From assembly GCF_029868325.1 (NCBI RefSeq), contig NZ_JARWNW010000106.1, positions 1 through 32,362 of the forward strand: DNA of 32,362 bases, in the 5' to 3' direction. Shown one piece after another: positions 15,342 through 23,945 of the stretch. Source of the DNA: Nocardia carnea (GTDB lineage: Bacteria > Actinomycetota > Actinomycetes > Mycobacteriales > Mycobacteriaceae). The notes under the pieces are model-generated. The model was not told where the DNA came from, did no database searches, and saw nothing but the letters and a program-made list of their open reading frames with translations. Every line of letters starts with the position of its first letter. Position 1 is the stretch's first letter. A program made the position numbers and the translations under genes.

Positions 15342-16946
15342 TCACAGGCTCGTCGCCGAGGGACGACGGGTCGTGTCGTCGACCTGTGCCAGGGCCTGGG
15401 TCAGCGCAACGGCAGGGTCCTCGGGGGCCGTGACCGCGCGCCAGGCGATGTAGCCGTCGGGGCGGACCAGCGAGGCTCCCGTGCCGGAGAGTCCGTAGGC
15501 GGTGCCGAAGACATTCGAGTCCACTGTCTTGACGTCGGTGCCGATCTCGACGAACCCGACCGCGGCATCGAGCTGCTGGGAGGCGGTGGTGGCGGCCGCG
15601 CGCCAACGGGCGTCCTCGGACATCACGACCCATTCATGGCCGAAAAGGTCCAGAGTCGAGCTGCTGTCGGAATCGGTGAGGACCAGGTGCGGGGCGCGGG
15701 TTCCGGGCTGACCGGCCCATTCGTCGGGACGCTGCGCGCGCGGCAGCTCGGGACCGGCGCCGATCACGGCATCGGAGCGGTAGAGCTGGCCGAGTTCGAT
15801 GGCGGCGTCGTCGAGCACCGGCGCATCCGCCTTCGGAGTTTCGAGGTAGGCCTTGTAGTCGGCGCGGGCGAAGAGCTGGTCGTGGCGCAGTTCGGCAGTC
15901 GGGCGGCGTTCGGCGTCGTAGGTGTCGAGCAGGCGCGGCCGGGATGTGCCGGCCAGCACGGCGGCGAGTTTCCAGGCCAGGTTGTGGACGTCGTCGATAC
16001 CGGTGTTGGCGCCGAATCCGCCACGGTTGGGCGGCAATTGGTGGGCGGCGTCGCCGGCGAGGAACACCCGGCCGTCGGAGAAGCGGTCGGCGATCAGCCC
16101 TGCCAGGTCCCAGCGGCCGGTGGTCACCAACTCTATCGGGATGTCGGTGCGGCCGATCGCCTGTTGCACCACCCGGATCTGCTCGTCGGTATCGCGGTCG
16201 ATGTCGTCGCTGAGCATCAGCACCCACCGCCCGTCGGAATAGGTGGTCAGGAATGCCTGCAGGTCGGGTTGCTCGATCTCGAACTGGACCACGCCGTGCT
16301 CGAGATACTCATCCAGGGGCGCACGGAACAGGATGCTGCGCTGCACCGACAGCGGGCCCGCGCCGTGACGGCCGATGCTCAGGGCCTCGCGCACGGCGCT
16401 GGTCGCGCCGTCCGCTGCGACCATGTACTGGGCGCGCAGGTGATATTCGTGGCCGTCGTCGCGGCGACGAAGTGTGGCGGTCACGCCGTCGTCGTCTTGT
16501 GCGAAGTCGAGCAGTTCGGTGCCTGGCCGCAGGTCCGCGCCGAGCTCGACCGCCCGCTCCCGCAGGAGGGGTTCGAGCCGGTCCTGGGTGATGGCGATCG
16601 CGTGCACCGGCGAGTCCTCCGCGCCGTAGGCGCCCTTCCCGCCCGGCGTCCACGGGTACTCCTCGAGCCACCGGCCGGTCAGGCTCTCCACCCGGGCCCG
16701 CCGCGGCGGCTTCATACCCTGCAGCGAGGGCGGAACCTCGAGCCCGACCTGCCGGAAGTGTTCCACCGTGCGGGTGGTGAAGCCGATCGCCCGCGGATGC
16801 GGCGAGCTGCCGCGGTGCTTGTCGACAACCACGACGGGTACGCCGCGCCAAGCCAAAAACACCGCTGCAGAAAGACCGACCAGGCTGCCTCCGATGATGA
16901 GAACAGGGATGGAGTCGGGGGTCGGGGTTTCGTTGATGGTGCTCAT
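15342..16946 (-). CDS. FAD-dependent aromatic monooxygenase (PheA/TfdB/MhpA type)
   Basis: This 534-residue flavoprotein is a class A single-component aromatic hydroxylase-like enzyme that uses NAD(P)H and O2. The FAD-binding Rossmann motif is IIGGSLVGLSAAVFLAWRG near residue 17, with a Gly-to-Ser variation of GxGxxG. The DG motif is VAADGATSAVRE near 175, and the GD motif RVFLAGDAAHQLPPNRGGFG near 300 is followed by NTGIDDVHNLAWKL. The C-terminal thioredoxin-like domain of phenol hydroxylases is represented by LVLTDSDSSSTLDLFGHEWV and DGYIAWRAVT. The ATG at 16946 overlaps the TetR stop in ATGA and has AAGGAGAA upstream. Antibiotic-modifying members (RdmE, rifampicin monooxygenase-like) are related, so the substrate could be a phenol, a polyketide or a drug. 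Confidence 0.92.
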   Translation of the reverse strand: MSTINETPTPDSIPVLIIGGSLVGLSAAVFLAWRGVPVVVVDKHRGSSPHPRAIGFTTRTVEHFRQVGLEVPPSLQGMKPPRRARVESLTGRWLEEYPWTPGGKGAYGAEDSPVHAIAITQDRLEPLLRERAVELGADLRPGTELLDFAQDDDGVTATLRRRDDGHEYHLRAQYMVAADGATSAVREALSIGRHGAGPLSVQRSILFRAPLDEYLEHGVVQFEIEQPDLQAFLTTYSDGRWVLMLSDDIDRDTDEQIRVVQQAIGRTDIPIELVTTGRWDLAGLIADRFSDGRVFLAGDAAHQLPPNRGGFGANTGIDDVHNLAWKLAAVLAGTSRPRLLDTYDAERRPTAELRHDQLFARADYKAYLETPKADAPVLDDAAIELGQLYRSDAVIGAGPELPRAQRPDEWAGQPGTRAPHLVLTDSDSSSTLDLFGHEWVVMSEDARWRAAATTASQQLDAAVGFVEIGTDVKTVDSNVFGTAYGLSGTGASLVRPDGYIAWRAVTAPEDPAVALTQALAQVDDTTRRPSATSL

Positions 16947-17680
16947 GATCGTTCTCCTTCGCTGGTGTTGATTTCGGATGGCGAAGCCGGATCCGGTACC
17001 GGTAGCGCGGTGGCCAGGATCCCGTTGAGCAGGACCGACAGTGCCCATCGCATGCGGGTGGCGCCGGTCCCGGTCAGTAGCAGCTGTCCCAGCGCGCGGA
17101 TCTGCGGGTAGCGCCCCACGTCGGCATTCCCGATTGCGGCGACCAGTGCGTCCCATTCGTCGTCATCACGGGGGTTCTCTCGGCGGGTGGCCTGTTCAGC
17201 CCCCGTGGCGGTGGCAACCTGCATCAGCAGATCCACCGCCCAGGCCGCCCTGTCCGCTTCGACGCCGCCCTCACACAGCAGCGTCACCAGCGCCTCCACC
17301 AGGTCGAGATAGTGGGGCCCGGACGGGCGGGTCAGCAGGGCCGACCGGGCCAACGACGGATACTGCATCAGGACACCGACATAGGAGGACAGGGTCGCTT
17401 CGAGGCGGTCACGCCAATCCCCGGGCGCGCCGACCGGACCGAGATCGACTCTGGCGAGCAATTCGTCCAGCACCGCCGCATGCAGATCGGCCACGTTCCG
17501 GAAGTACACATACAGCGACGCCGGGCCGGTATCGAGCTCAGTCGCCAGCCGACGCAGAGTCAGTTTCTCCAAACCCTCAGACCGCATCACCGCCACCGCA
17601 GCGGCGACAACACGATCACGGGTCAACGCCGGCTTGCTTGGGCGCTCCCGGCGGCTGCGGACAACTCGATGCTCATTCAC
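16943..17680 (-). CDS. TetR-family regulator of the FAD monooxygenase
   Basis: This regulator has an N-terminal TetR helix-turn-helix (LTRDRVVAAAVAVMRSEGLE, then RRLATELDTGPASLYVYFRN) and a helical ligand domain ending LNGILATALPVP. The frame is open further upstream to 17752, but that part would run through the operator palindrome and reads MFVTIGF and similar, unlike the family. I therefore start at GTG 17680 (VNEHRVVRSRRERP), giving 245 residues. It is followed by and overlaps the monooxygenase gene, so repressor and enzyme form one unit. The palindromes at 17691-17737 lie immediately upstream, consistent with autorepression. Confidence 0.88.
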   Translation of the reverse strand: MNEHRVVRSRRERPSKPALTRDRVVAAAVAVMRSEGLEKLTLRRLATELDTGPASLYVYFRNVADLHAAVLDELLARVDLGPVGAPGDWRDRLEATLSSYVGVLMQYPSLARSALLTRPSGPHYLDLVEALVTLLCEGGVEADRAAWAVDLLMQVATATGAEQATRRENPRDDDEWDALVAAIGNADVGRYPQIRALGQLLLTGTGATRMRWALSVLLNGILATALPVPDPASPSEINTSEGERS

Positions 17681-17937
17681 GAATCCGATCGTAACGAACA
17701 TGTTCGTTACGAACAAGATTTTGACGAACACGTTCGTTGTGCAATGAGACACTCGATCCGATGGCGGCGTCTACCAACGATCCAATTCCCCGGATAACCG
17801 GCCGCTCTCCGGGGACCACCGAAGGCGGCGTGCGGCGGGGTCCCTCGACTCCTCGCCCGATATATCCAACGGATTTCAGCCGTGGAACGTCAGCACCCGC
17901 CACGTTCCGCGGCGGACCGGCACTCGGTTCGGATAGT
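17681..17937. other. Intergenic region upstream of the TetR gene
   Basis: Apart from the palindromes near 17691-17737, I see no gene here. A GGGACC...GGTCCC inverted repeat occurs around 17815-17850, after the end of the kinase gene transcribed towards this region, and might be part of a terminator; there is no U-tract. Confidence 0.35.
17691..17737. promoter_or_regulatory. TetR operator pair (20-bp perfect palindrome plus second copy)
   Basis: GTAACGAACATGTTCGTTAC at 17691-17710 is a perfect 20-bp palindrome. Thirty bases further, CGAACACGTTCG (17725-17736) repeats its 12-bp core with one change. Core-to-core spacing of 30 bp is about three helical turns. They lie directly upstream of the chosen TetR start, where a bound repressor would block the TetR/monooxygenase promoter. 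Confidence 0.75.
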
Positions 17938-18972
17938 TCAGTGCTCCCTGGTGAGGCCGAGACCGATTTCGAGGAGTGGTTCGGTAGCACGTCCGATGTG
18001 TTCAAAGCCGACTCCGACGGTATGGCCGTGGGTATGGCGATAGTGGATCCCTTCGACGATCGTTGCGAGTTTGAAGGCAGCGAGGCCGAGGCAGTATCCG
18101 AGACCCGCGAAGTCGGTATCGCTGTTGTCGGCGTATCGCTGGATGATCTCTGTTTCGGACAGGAACCCGGCCGCGAGCGAGGCGTCGGCTATGGCGGCGC
18201 CTTCGGGAATCCGGGCGAGCCGTTGGTAGACGACCAGGAGTGCGAGATCGGTGAGCGGCGCTCCGAGCGTCGCCATCTCCCAGTCGATGATCGCGGCGGT
18301 GCGGTCGGATTGATCGATGAGCAGATTGTCGAGGCGGTAGTCGCCGTGCACTATTCCGGGCGTGGGGTCCGAGGGCACGTCGGAGGCCAGCAGGTCGTAC
18401 AACCTGTCGGCGGCAGGCAGCTCACGCGTCCGTGACGCATCCAGTTGCTTGCGCCACCGTCGGAGTTGACGGCCCAGGAATCCGTCCGGCCGCCCGAAGT
18501 CGGCGAGGCCCACCGCCACCGGATCCACCCGATGCAGCGCGGCCAAGGAGTCCACCAGCGCGGTGGAGATCGTCCTGGTACGGCGCGCCCCGAGCTGTTC
18601 CAGTTCGTGGCGGTGCCGGAAGGGACGACCGGCTACCTTCTCCATTACGTAGAACGGGACACCCAAAACGGTATCGTCCCGGCACAGTGCGTAGGCAGCG
18701 GGCACGGGCACGTCGGTCTCGCGCAGTGCCGACATGACCTGATACTCCCGTGCCATATCGTGTGCCGTCGCCAAGACGTGGCCCAGCGGCGGTCTGCGGA
18801 GGATCCAGCTGCTGGTGGCGTCGCGGATCTCGTAGGTGAGGTTCGACTTGCCGCCGGTGATCAACTCCGCGCCGATGAGTTCACCGGAGCCGGGCAACGC
18901 TGTCGCGAACCACGCGGACAGGCTTGGTAAGTCGATTCCTGCAGGTGTGGGTGAGTCCGAAAGGAAGGTCAT
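17938..18972 (-). CDS. Phosphotransferase (APH/choline-kinase fold, ACAD10/11-type)
   Basis: This 344-residue kinase-fold protein belongs to the aminoglycoside phosphotransferase/choline kinase superfamily, in the branch fused to acyl-CoA dehydrogenase in eukaryotic ACAD10/11. The nucleotide loop and lysine region is ELITGGKSNLTYEIRDATSS, followed by WILRRPPLGHVLATAHDMAR. The catalytic Brenner motif is VHGDYRLDNLLID near residue 215 (Asp of HGD, Asn of LDN), and the metal-binding motif is IDWEMATLGAPLTDLA near 240. In actinobacteria these genes sit in acyl-CoA catabolic clusters, and the eukaryotic enzymes phosphorylate 4-hydroxyacyl-CoAs. The downstream position after MaoC and SDR genes fits that role, rather than antibiotic resistance. 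The ATG at 18972 is where homology begins; 173 nt separate it from the MaoC gene. Confidence 0.88.
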   Translation of the reverse strand: MTFLSDSPTPAGIDLPSLSAWFATALPGSGELIGAELITGGKSNLTYEIRDATSSWILRRPPLGHVLATAHDMAREYQVMSALRETDVPVPAAYALCRDDTVLGVPFYVMEKVAGRPFRHRHELEQLGARRTRTISTALVDSLAALHRVDPVAVGLADFGRPDGFLGRQLRRWRKQLDASRTRELPAADRLYDLLASDVPSDPTPGIVHGDYRLDNLLIDQSDRTAAIIDWEMATLGAPLTDLALLVVYQRLARIPEGAAIADASLAAGFLSETEIIQRYADNSDTDFAGLGYCLGLAAFKLATIVEGIHYRHTHGHTVGVGFEHIGRATEPLLEIGLGLTREH

Positions 18973-19145
18973 CGCACAGCCCCGGTCGGATCGTCTACGA
19001 CGGCGTGCCGGGTACCGGTCACCGGCCGGGCTGTGTGTTCGATATTGCGGTAGGGGTCGCGGGCCTCTGGTGTCACTGGTTCTCCTCTGTTGTGGTGCAC
19101 AGATATTGCTGCCGCAGCAGTCGCCGGGGATCTGTATGGGCGACC

Positions 19146-20021
19146 TCACCGGACCTCTGTGAGTCGCAGGTGTCCGTTCGAGATCGGTGTGGTTCCGTCG
19201 GCAGCCCGGACGTCGAAGTGGGTTGACCGGTGGCGTAATGGAGCTGCTCTGACCTCGAGACGGGCACCCGGAGTGACGATGCCGGTGAAACGGCAGGAGA
19301 GAGATCCGATGGTGGCCGGGCTGTCCGGTAGCCGGCTCGTTATCAGCGAGACGGCGCGTGCGAGTGTTTCGGTTCCGTGCAGGACGGTGTTCTTCAGACC
19401 TGCGGCCTTCGCGACGCGGATATCGGTGTGGATGGGGTTGAAGATCCGGGCGCATTCGGTGTAGATGATGGCGTTGGTCTCGTCGACGGTGAATTCGCCG
19501 ATCGGCGCCAGATCGTTGCCGGTAGCCGAGACCACGGGGCGATCGGGCCCAGGTTTCGGACTCCCACTCAGGCGGACGCCGGGGTAGAGCATATGAGTCC
19601 GGGTGACGACGAGCAGAGAGCCCTGTTCGTCAACTGTATGGAATTGTGTCGCAATATGGGTTGCGGTGGACCTCTGTTGTGCGATGTGCAATTCGGCGGT
19701 CGTGGTCAGTCGTTGTCCACTTCGGATAGGGGCGATGTATTCCACCTCTTGCCCGACGTGCAGCCCTCGGCGCAGAGTTGCCTCCGACAGGGCGATGCCC
19801 GGAGCTCCGTGCTCCACCAGCGGCCATTCCAAACATGCCGGAAAAACAGGGTGGGCGACGATACCGCCTGGGCTCTCCACATCGAAGTAGGCAAACCGTT
19901 TGTCACCGACAGCGGCCGCGTAGGCGACGAGCCAGCGGTCGGTGATGTCGTGCGTGATCCGCGGTGGCGGCTCAGCGTCATCGGCGGAAAGGACGCGAAC
20001 AGTGGCGTTGTCGAGAGTCAC
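19146..20021 (-). CDS. MaoC-type double-hotdog enoyl-CoA hydratase-like protein
   Basis: This 291-residue protein has two hotdog domains. The N-terminal half contains DRWLVAYAAAVGDKRFAYFD and PVFPACLEWPLVEHGAPG, and the C-terminal half carries the hydratase 2 motif IFNPIHTDIRVAKAAGL with the catalytic Asp/Asn-x-x-x-His, followed by TVLHGTETLARAV. Such proteins hydrate trans-2-enoyl-CoAs to 3-hydroxyacyl-CoAs. The start is a GTG at 20021, forming GTGA with the stop of the upstream SDR gene, so the two are translationally coupled. With SDR, kinase and acyl-CoA ligase genes nearby it probably serves a beta-oxidation-like step. Confidence 0.9.
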   Translation of the reverse strand: MTLDNATVRVLSADDAEPPPRITHDITDRWLVAYAAAVGDKRFAYFDVESPGGIVAHPVFPACLEWPLVEHGAPGIALSEATLRRGLHVGQEVEYIAPIRSGQRLTTTAELHIAQQRSTATHIATQFHTVDEQGSLLVVTRTHMLYPGVRLSGSPKPGPDRPVVSATGNDLAPIGEFTVDETNAIIYTECARIFNPIHTDIRVAKAAGLKNTVLHGTETLARAVSLITSRLPDSPATIGSLSCRFTGIVTPGARLEVRAAPLRHRSTHFDVRAADGTTPISNGHLRLTEVR

Positions 20022-20797
20022 AGCGTAAACCCACCGTCGACCGTCAATACCGTTCCAGTGGTGAAGGTGGCGTCCTCGGACAGGAAAACCGCAGCGCTGG
20101 CTACCTCGGACCCTTCTCCATACCTACGCAACAGTGTTTCGCGGTGGATGCGTTCGCGCGCGCGGGCGGGTATGGCGGCGGTCATATCGGATTCGACGAA
20201 GCCCGGGGCCAGCACGTTGACCCGCGTTCCCGCGCGGGCGAGCTCTTTGGCGAGCGAGCGACCGAGACCGGTCAACGCCGCTTTCGAACTCGAGTAAGCG
20301 GTATCACCGGGAAAACCCGTGATGCCGACGACCGACGAGACGAATACGATGCTGCCCGAGGGCGATTTCGATATGTACGGAACGACCGCTCTGGCCAGTC
20401 GGTAGGCGCCGCCCAGGTTCGTGTTCACCACTTGCCACCATTGGTCTTCCGGCAGTTCGCGTATCGGACCGCCGCGCCAGATCCCCGCATTGACAACCAC
20501 GCTGTCCAGCCGGCCGAACCGGTCGATGATCGTTTCGACGAAGCGGGCCGGGTCGTCGGCGGCCGCGTCCGACTCGGCGGACACACAAGCGACGCCGTAC
20601 GTCTCTGCTTCGCGCGTCACGCTCTCTGCCAGATCGGGGCGCGAGCGATAGGTGAACGCGACGTCCAGGCCACGCGCCGCGAATGCGTGGACGATTTCGC
20701 GGCCGATGCCACGAGTGCCACCGGAGACAAGTACCACTCGCCGATGCGATGAACTCAGCCCTCCCCGTCGTGGTTCACTGCCGGTCGGTTCAGCCAT
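20018..20797 (-). CDS. Short-chain dehydrogenase/reductase (FabG-like)
   Basis: This 259-residue SDR has the cofactor loop VLVSGGTRGIGREI near residue 25, the NAG motif in VVVNAGIWRGG, the catalytic Ser in SIVFVSSVVGITGFPG, the YxxxK pair in AYSSSKAAL, and the FabG-like C-terminus TGTVLTVDGGF. An Arg after the first strand (FTYRSRPDLAES) suggests NADP(H) preference. The ATG at 20797 has AAGGGA upstream; an in-frame extension to 20845 lacks such a site. It is the first gene of the leftward SDR-MaoC-kinase unit and is divergent from an MDR reductase. The intergenic region carries two copies of the 16-nt motif. Likely role: oxidation or reduction of a 3-hydroxy/3-oxoacyl-CoA. Confidence 0.92.
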   Translation of the reverse strand: MAEPTGSEPRRGGLSSSHRRVVLVSGGTRGIGREIVHAFAARGLDVAFTYRSRPDLAESVTREAETYGVACVSAESDAAADDPARFVETIIDRFGRLDSVVVNAGIWRGGPIRELPEDQWWQVVNTNLGGAYRLARAVVPYISKSPSGSIVFVSSVVGITGFPGDTAYSSSKAALTGLGRSLAKELARAGTRVNVLAPGFVESDMTAAIPARARERIHRETLLRRYGEGSEVASAAVFLSEDATFTTGTVLTVDGGFTL

Positions 20798-20857
20798 GAC
20801 AGGTCCCTTCGTTATGCCGGCGGAAAGGCGGCCGCCGGGCATCACAATGGTTGCGTA

Positions 20858-20922
20858 TTGAACGATCGGTACAGTACATCTTGATAGGTACGAGGTACAA
20901 CCATCATGTACCGATCAGTCAA
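20858..20922. promoter_or_regulatory. Divergent operator region, two copies of a 16-nt motif
   Basis: TTGAACGATCGGTACA (20858-20873) and TGTACCGATCAGTCAA (20907-20922) are inverted copies of one element, sharing a 10-bp perfect inverted repeat (GATCGGTACA/TGTACCGATC). Each copy is itself nearly palindromic around GATC. They occupy the 142-nt space between the leftward SDR gene and the rightward MDR gene. The second copy recurs unchanged at 24024-24039. A TetR gene follows the MDR gene and is the best candidate for the binding protein. Confidence 0.7.
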
Positions 20923-20939
20923 ATTGAAAGTAGGTTGCA

Positions 20940-21920
20940 ATGCGAGCGATGCAGATTTCCGATCTCGGTGGCCCCGACGCGCTGGAACTGGTGGAGCTTC
21001 CGGACCCGGTGGCGGCACCCGGGAAGGTGTTGATCGAAGTCCAGGCGGCCGGCGTGAGTTTCGTGGATCTCTTGATGACCCAAGGGCTGTACCAGGACAA
21101 GCCGGATCTGCCTTTCGTGCCGGGCATCGAGGTAGCCGGGTTCGTGCGAAGTGCACCAGCCGATACCGGTTACCGCGTCGGTGACCGTGTCGCGGCATAC
21201 GTGCCGAACGGGGGGTATGCCGAAGTGGTGGCCGCCGCACCCGAAGTGACCATGGCACTGCCGGCCGAACTCGGTTTCGATCAGGGCGCGGCGATCGCGA
21301 TGAATTTCCAGACCGTTCATTTCGCGCTGGCACGCCGCGGCCGCCTGCAGCAGGGTGAGCATGTTCTGGTGCACGGTGCGGCCGGCGGAATCGGGACCGC
21401 GGCGATCCAGGTGGCCAAGGGGTTGGGAGCACAGGTGACGGCGGTCGTCGATACCGAGGCCAATATCGATGTGGCGAAAACGGCCGGTGCCGACAACGTC
21501 GTGGCGATCGGCGACGGGTGGGCGGAGACGGTCGCGCAATCAGGCCCGGTGAACGTGACCGTCGATCCGGTGGGCGGAGACTTTTTCACCGACTCGTTGC
21601 GGTTGCTGGCACCGGAGGGCAGGCACCTGGTCATCGGCTTTGCTGCCGGTGGTATACCGCAGGTCAAGGTGAACCGTTTGCTGCTGAAGAACATCGAGGT
21701 CGTCGGCGTGGGGTGGGGCGCTTTCCTGGCCGTCGACCAGACCATCGCTGCCGCATCGGCCGCCGAGTTGGACCGGCTAGCCCGTGCGGGATTCATTCGT
21801 CCGATCGTCGGGGCCACCTACCCGCTGGAGCGTGCGGCCGAGGCATTGTGCGCGCTTCGCGACCGCACCGCGGCGGGAAAATTGGTCATCGAGGTGGGTA
21901 ATGTTGTGAATTCCCGGTAA
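20940..21920 (+). CDS. NADPH:quinone oxidoreductase-like MDR (first)
   Basis: This 326-residue medium-chain dehydrogenase/reductase is of the zinc-free quinone oxidoreductase class. The N-terminal GroES-like domain contains EVQAAGVSFVDLLMTQGLY and PFVPGIEVAGFV; the Rossmann domain has VLVHGAAGGIGTAAIQVAKG near residue 140. The structural-zinc cysteine cluster is absent. Actinobacterial clusters often use such enzymes as enoyl-CoA or enone reductases. The ATG at 20940 has GAAAGTAGG upstream. It leads the rightward MDR-TetR pair; 36 nt separate it from the TetR gene. Confidence 0.92.
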   Translation: MRAMQISDLGGPDALELVELPDPVAAPGKVLIEVQAAGVSFVDLLMTQGLYQDKPDLPFVPGIEVAGFVRSAPADTGYRVGDRVAAYVPNGGYAEVVAAAPEVTMALPAELGFDQGAAIAMNFQTVHFALARRGRLQQGEHVLVHGAAGGIGTAAIQVAKGLGAQVTAVVDTEANIDVAKTAGADNVVAIGDGWAETVAQSGPVNVTVDPVGGDFFTDSLRLLAPEGRHLVIGFAAGGIPQVKVNRLLLKNIEVVGVGWGAFLAVDQTIAAASAAELDRLARAGFIRPIVGATYPLERAAEALCALRDRTAAGKLVIEVGNVVNSR

Positions 21921-21956
21921 GCGCGCGCGTTCGGATGGAGAGTAGGTAGAGCGACT

Positions 21957-22586
21957 GTGGTCTCTGCGAAGTCAGGCCGGCTGGGCCGTCGCGACACCCG
22001 CAACGGCACGGGTTCGCGGGAGCGGATCCTCGCCGCGGCCGCCAAGCTGTTCGCCGAGAACGGCTACCACGGCACCGGAATCGAATCGATCTCGAGTGAA
22101 GTGCAGCTGGGACGCGGTGCGCTCTACCACCACATCGGCAACAAGGAAGCGCTCCTCTTCGAGATCTGCCACTCCACCATCTCCGATCTACTACGCGAGT
22201 CCGAAGCCGTGCTCGCCGCGGGTGGCTCGTGCGAGGAGCGTTTCCGAGCTCTCATGCGCGTTTCGGTGCGAAGTATCGCCGACCGAATTCCCGAGTGGAC
22301 GGTTTCGCTGCATGATTTCGGCGCACTGACCGGTCAGCGGAAGACGATCATCCAGCAGGGCCGGGATCGGTGGGAGAAGATGATCGCCGATGTGCTGGCC
22401 GAGGGCGCGGAGAGCGGCGACTTCGTCGCGCTGGATCCGATAGTGCACAAGGGCATCATCGGCATGTTCAACTACACCTACGTATGGATTACCCCCGGCG
22501 GCCCCCTGACCCCGGAGGCGATCGCCGACCTTTTCACCGATACGTTGATGTCCGGGGTCCGACGTCCGGAGTCCCGGAACTCGTAA
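21957..22586 (+). CDS. TetR-family regulator of the acyl-CoA gene cluster
   Basis: This 209-residue TetR regulator begins at a GTG (21957). Its DNA-binding domain is GSRERILAAAAKLFAENGYH followed by SSEVQLGRGALYHHIGNKEA, and the C-terminal part (RALMRVSVRSIADRIPEW, GIIGMFNYTYVWI) has the look of KstR2/FadR-like regulators that sense acyl-CoAs. It follows the MDR gene by 36 nt. Its location in the middle of two divergent gene groups whose promoters share the 16-nt near-palindrome makes it the probable repressor of both; this link is inference. Confidence 0.9.
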   Translation: MVSAKSGRLGRRDTRNGTGSRERILAAAAKLFAENGYHGTGIESISSEVQLGRGALYHHIGNKEALLFEICHSTISDLLRESEAVLAAGGSCEERFRALMRVSVRSIADRIPEWTVSLHDFGALTGQRKTIIQQGRDRWEKMIADVLAEGAESGDFVALDPIVHKGIIGMFNYTYVWITPGGPLTPEAIADLFTDTLMSGVRRPESRNS

Positions 22587-22661
22587 CCTCGCCGGGGCAC
22601 GCGCCGGCCACCGGGCGTACCGGCCGGAGGAAACCGGACCATCTCGCGCGCCGAGGTTCGG

Positions 22662-22697
22662 CCGGGCCGTGGGCGTTCGAGGGCACCGACGGCCCGG
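22662..22697. terminator. Possible bidirectional hairpin terminator
   Basis: CCGGGCCGT (22662-22670) and ACGGCCCGG (22689-22697) form a 9-bp perfect stem with an 18-nt loop between the convergent TetR and iron alcohol dehydrogenase genes. There is no T-tract, and the region is GC-rich enough for chance hairpins. Confidence 0.35.
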
Positions 22698-22704
22698 GCA
22701 CCGG

Positions 22705-23880
22705 CTACCAGGCGAGCTTCAATAGCTCGTGAACGATATTTTCATCCACAACCCGCGGCGACTCGCGAACCACGATATCGCCCATGGCAGCCTTCGCGAC
22801 GACCGCCAGCTTGTCCGGCCCGACCTCGAAATCGGAGATCCGCCGGGGGACACCCAAGCTGTCGAGAATGCGCTCGAGGCGGTCCGCGGCCGTCAGATCT
22901 TCCCGATCGCCCTGAACCTTCGCCATCGAGGCCGCCATCGCCTGTTGCTGCCCGGAGGTCACCGGTTCGAGAAACCGTACGACGTGCGGAAGCATGATGC
23001 AGGAAGTGACACCGTGCGGGATCCCGACGGCTCCCAACTGGTGGCCGATGGCATGCGAGAGCCCCAATGACACGTTGTGGACACCGATGATCGACATCCA
23101 CGCCGCTTGCTGGCACCGCAGCGCCGCCTCGTAGTTCGTCGGATCCGCCACGGAGAGCGGAAGGTACTCGGCGAGCATGGCCAGAGCTCCATTGGCCAAT
23201 GCCGTCGTGAACGGATGCGCGTTCTTCGCATACGCCGTCTCCACTGCATGGTCCAGAGCTCGGACACCGGTCGTGGCCCAGAGTTGCCGAGGGGTATGCG
23301 CGCAGAATTCCGGATCGAGAAACACGACCTTGGGAGTCAGTTCCAGGTAACAGGTGATGTCCTTGGTATCGCGCGCATGGTCGACAGTGCCGGCGAAACC
23401 GTCCCATTCCGCCGCCGACAGTGTTGTCGGGACGGCCATGACCGGCATCGGAACACCGTCGAGCGGACGCACCCGCACAGTATCGGGGTACTCGAACTGC
23501 AGGTAGTTGCGTGCCAGGTCCTCGACCGATTCACAGCCTTCGGAAATGCCGGCGGCGGCCAGCTTCGCCGCGTCGACCGCAGACCCGCCGCCGACCCCGA
23601 TCAGCGAATCCGCGTCGACACTTCGCGCGAACTCGACCAACTCCACAATCCCCTCCACCGGGTTATGCGGTTCGATCCCGGTGAACACACCGGCCACGCG
23701 ACCACCGATCCCATCCACGAGACGGCGGAAATGCTCGGTCGATCCGACCGACCTGCCCGTGATGACGACAGCGCGGCCCAGGCCGCGCTGTGCCAGCTCC
23801 TCCCCCACTCGGCCGACAGCGCCCGCCCCTTGGACCACGGTGTCCATGCGTGGCATCTCGAACTTCGCAATCTCGCTCAT
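22705..23880 (-). CDS. Iron-containing alcohol dehydrogenase (maleylacetate reductase-like)
   Basis: This 391-residue protein belongs to the group III metal-dependent alcohol dehydrogenases. The nucleotide site is LIGVGGGSAVDAAKLAA near residue 95, followed by PTTLSAAEWDGFAGTV. Metal ligands are expected in ALDHAVETAY, GLSHAIGHQLGAVGIPHG and the downstream His. The substrate region and SHAIGHQLGA motif resemble maleylacetate reductase and hydroxyacid-oxoacid transhydrogenase-type branches. I use the ATG at 23880 (MSEIAKFEMPRMDTVVQG), where homology starts. It is transcribed leftward, divergent from an acyl-CoA ligase gene, and the region between carries two more copies of the 16-nt motif, so it probably belongs to the same regulon. 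Substrate unknown. Confidence 0.92.
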   Translation of the reverse strand: MSEIAKFEMPRMDTVVQGAGAVGRVGEELAQRGLGRAVVITGRSVGSTEHFRRLVDGIGGRVAGVFTGIEPHNPVEGIVELVEFARSVDADSLIGVGGGSAVDAAKLAAAGISEGCESVEDLARNYLQFEYPDTVRVRPLDGVPMPVMAVPTTLSAAEWDGFAGTVDHARDTKDITCYLELTPKVVFLDPEFCAHTPRQLWATTGVRALDHAVETAYAKNAHPFTTALANGALAMLAEYLPLSVADPTNYEAALRCQQAAWMSIIGVHNVSLGLSHAIGHQLGAVGIPHGVTSCIMLPHVVRFLEPVTSGQQQAMAASMAKVQGDREDLTAADRLERILDSLGVPRRISDFEVGPDKLAVVAKAAMGDIVVRESPRVVDENIVHELLKLAW

Positions 23881-23945
23881 CAACGCTCGTTTCTCTTCTC
23901 GCACGGCTTTGTGTGATGGTCCCCACATTCAAGGACTTCCGTTAC

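Noticed and set aside
15636..17111. Long plus-strand open frame (491 codons)
   Set aside because: It is antisense to the FAD monooxygenase, whose FAD motifs are clear.
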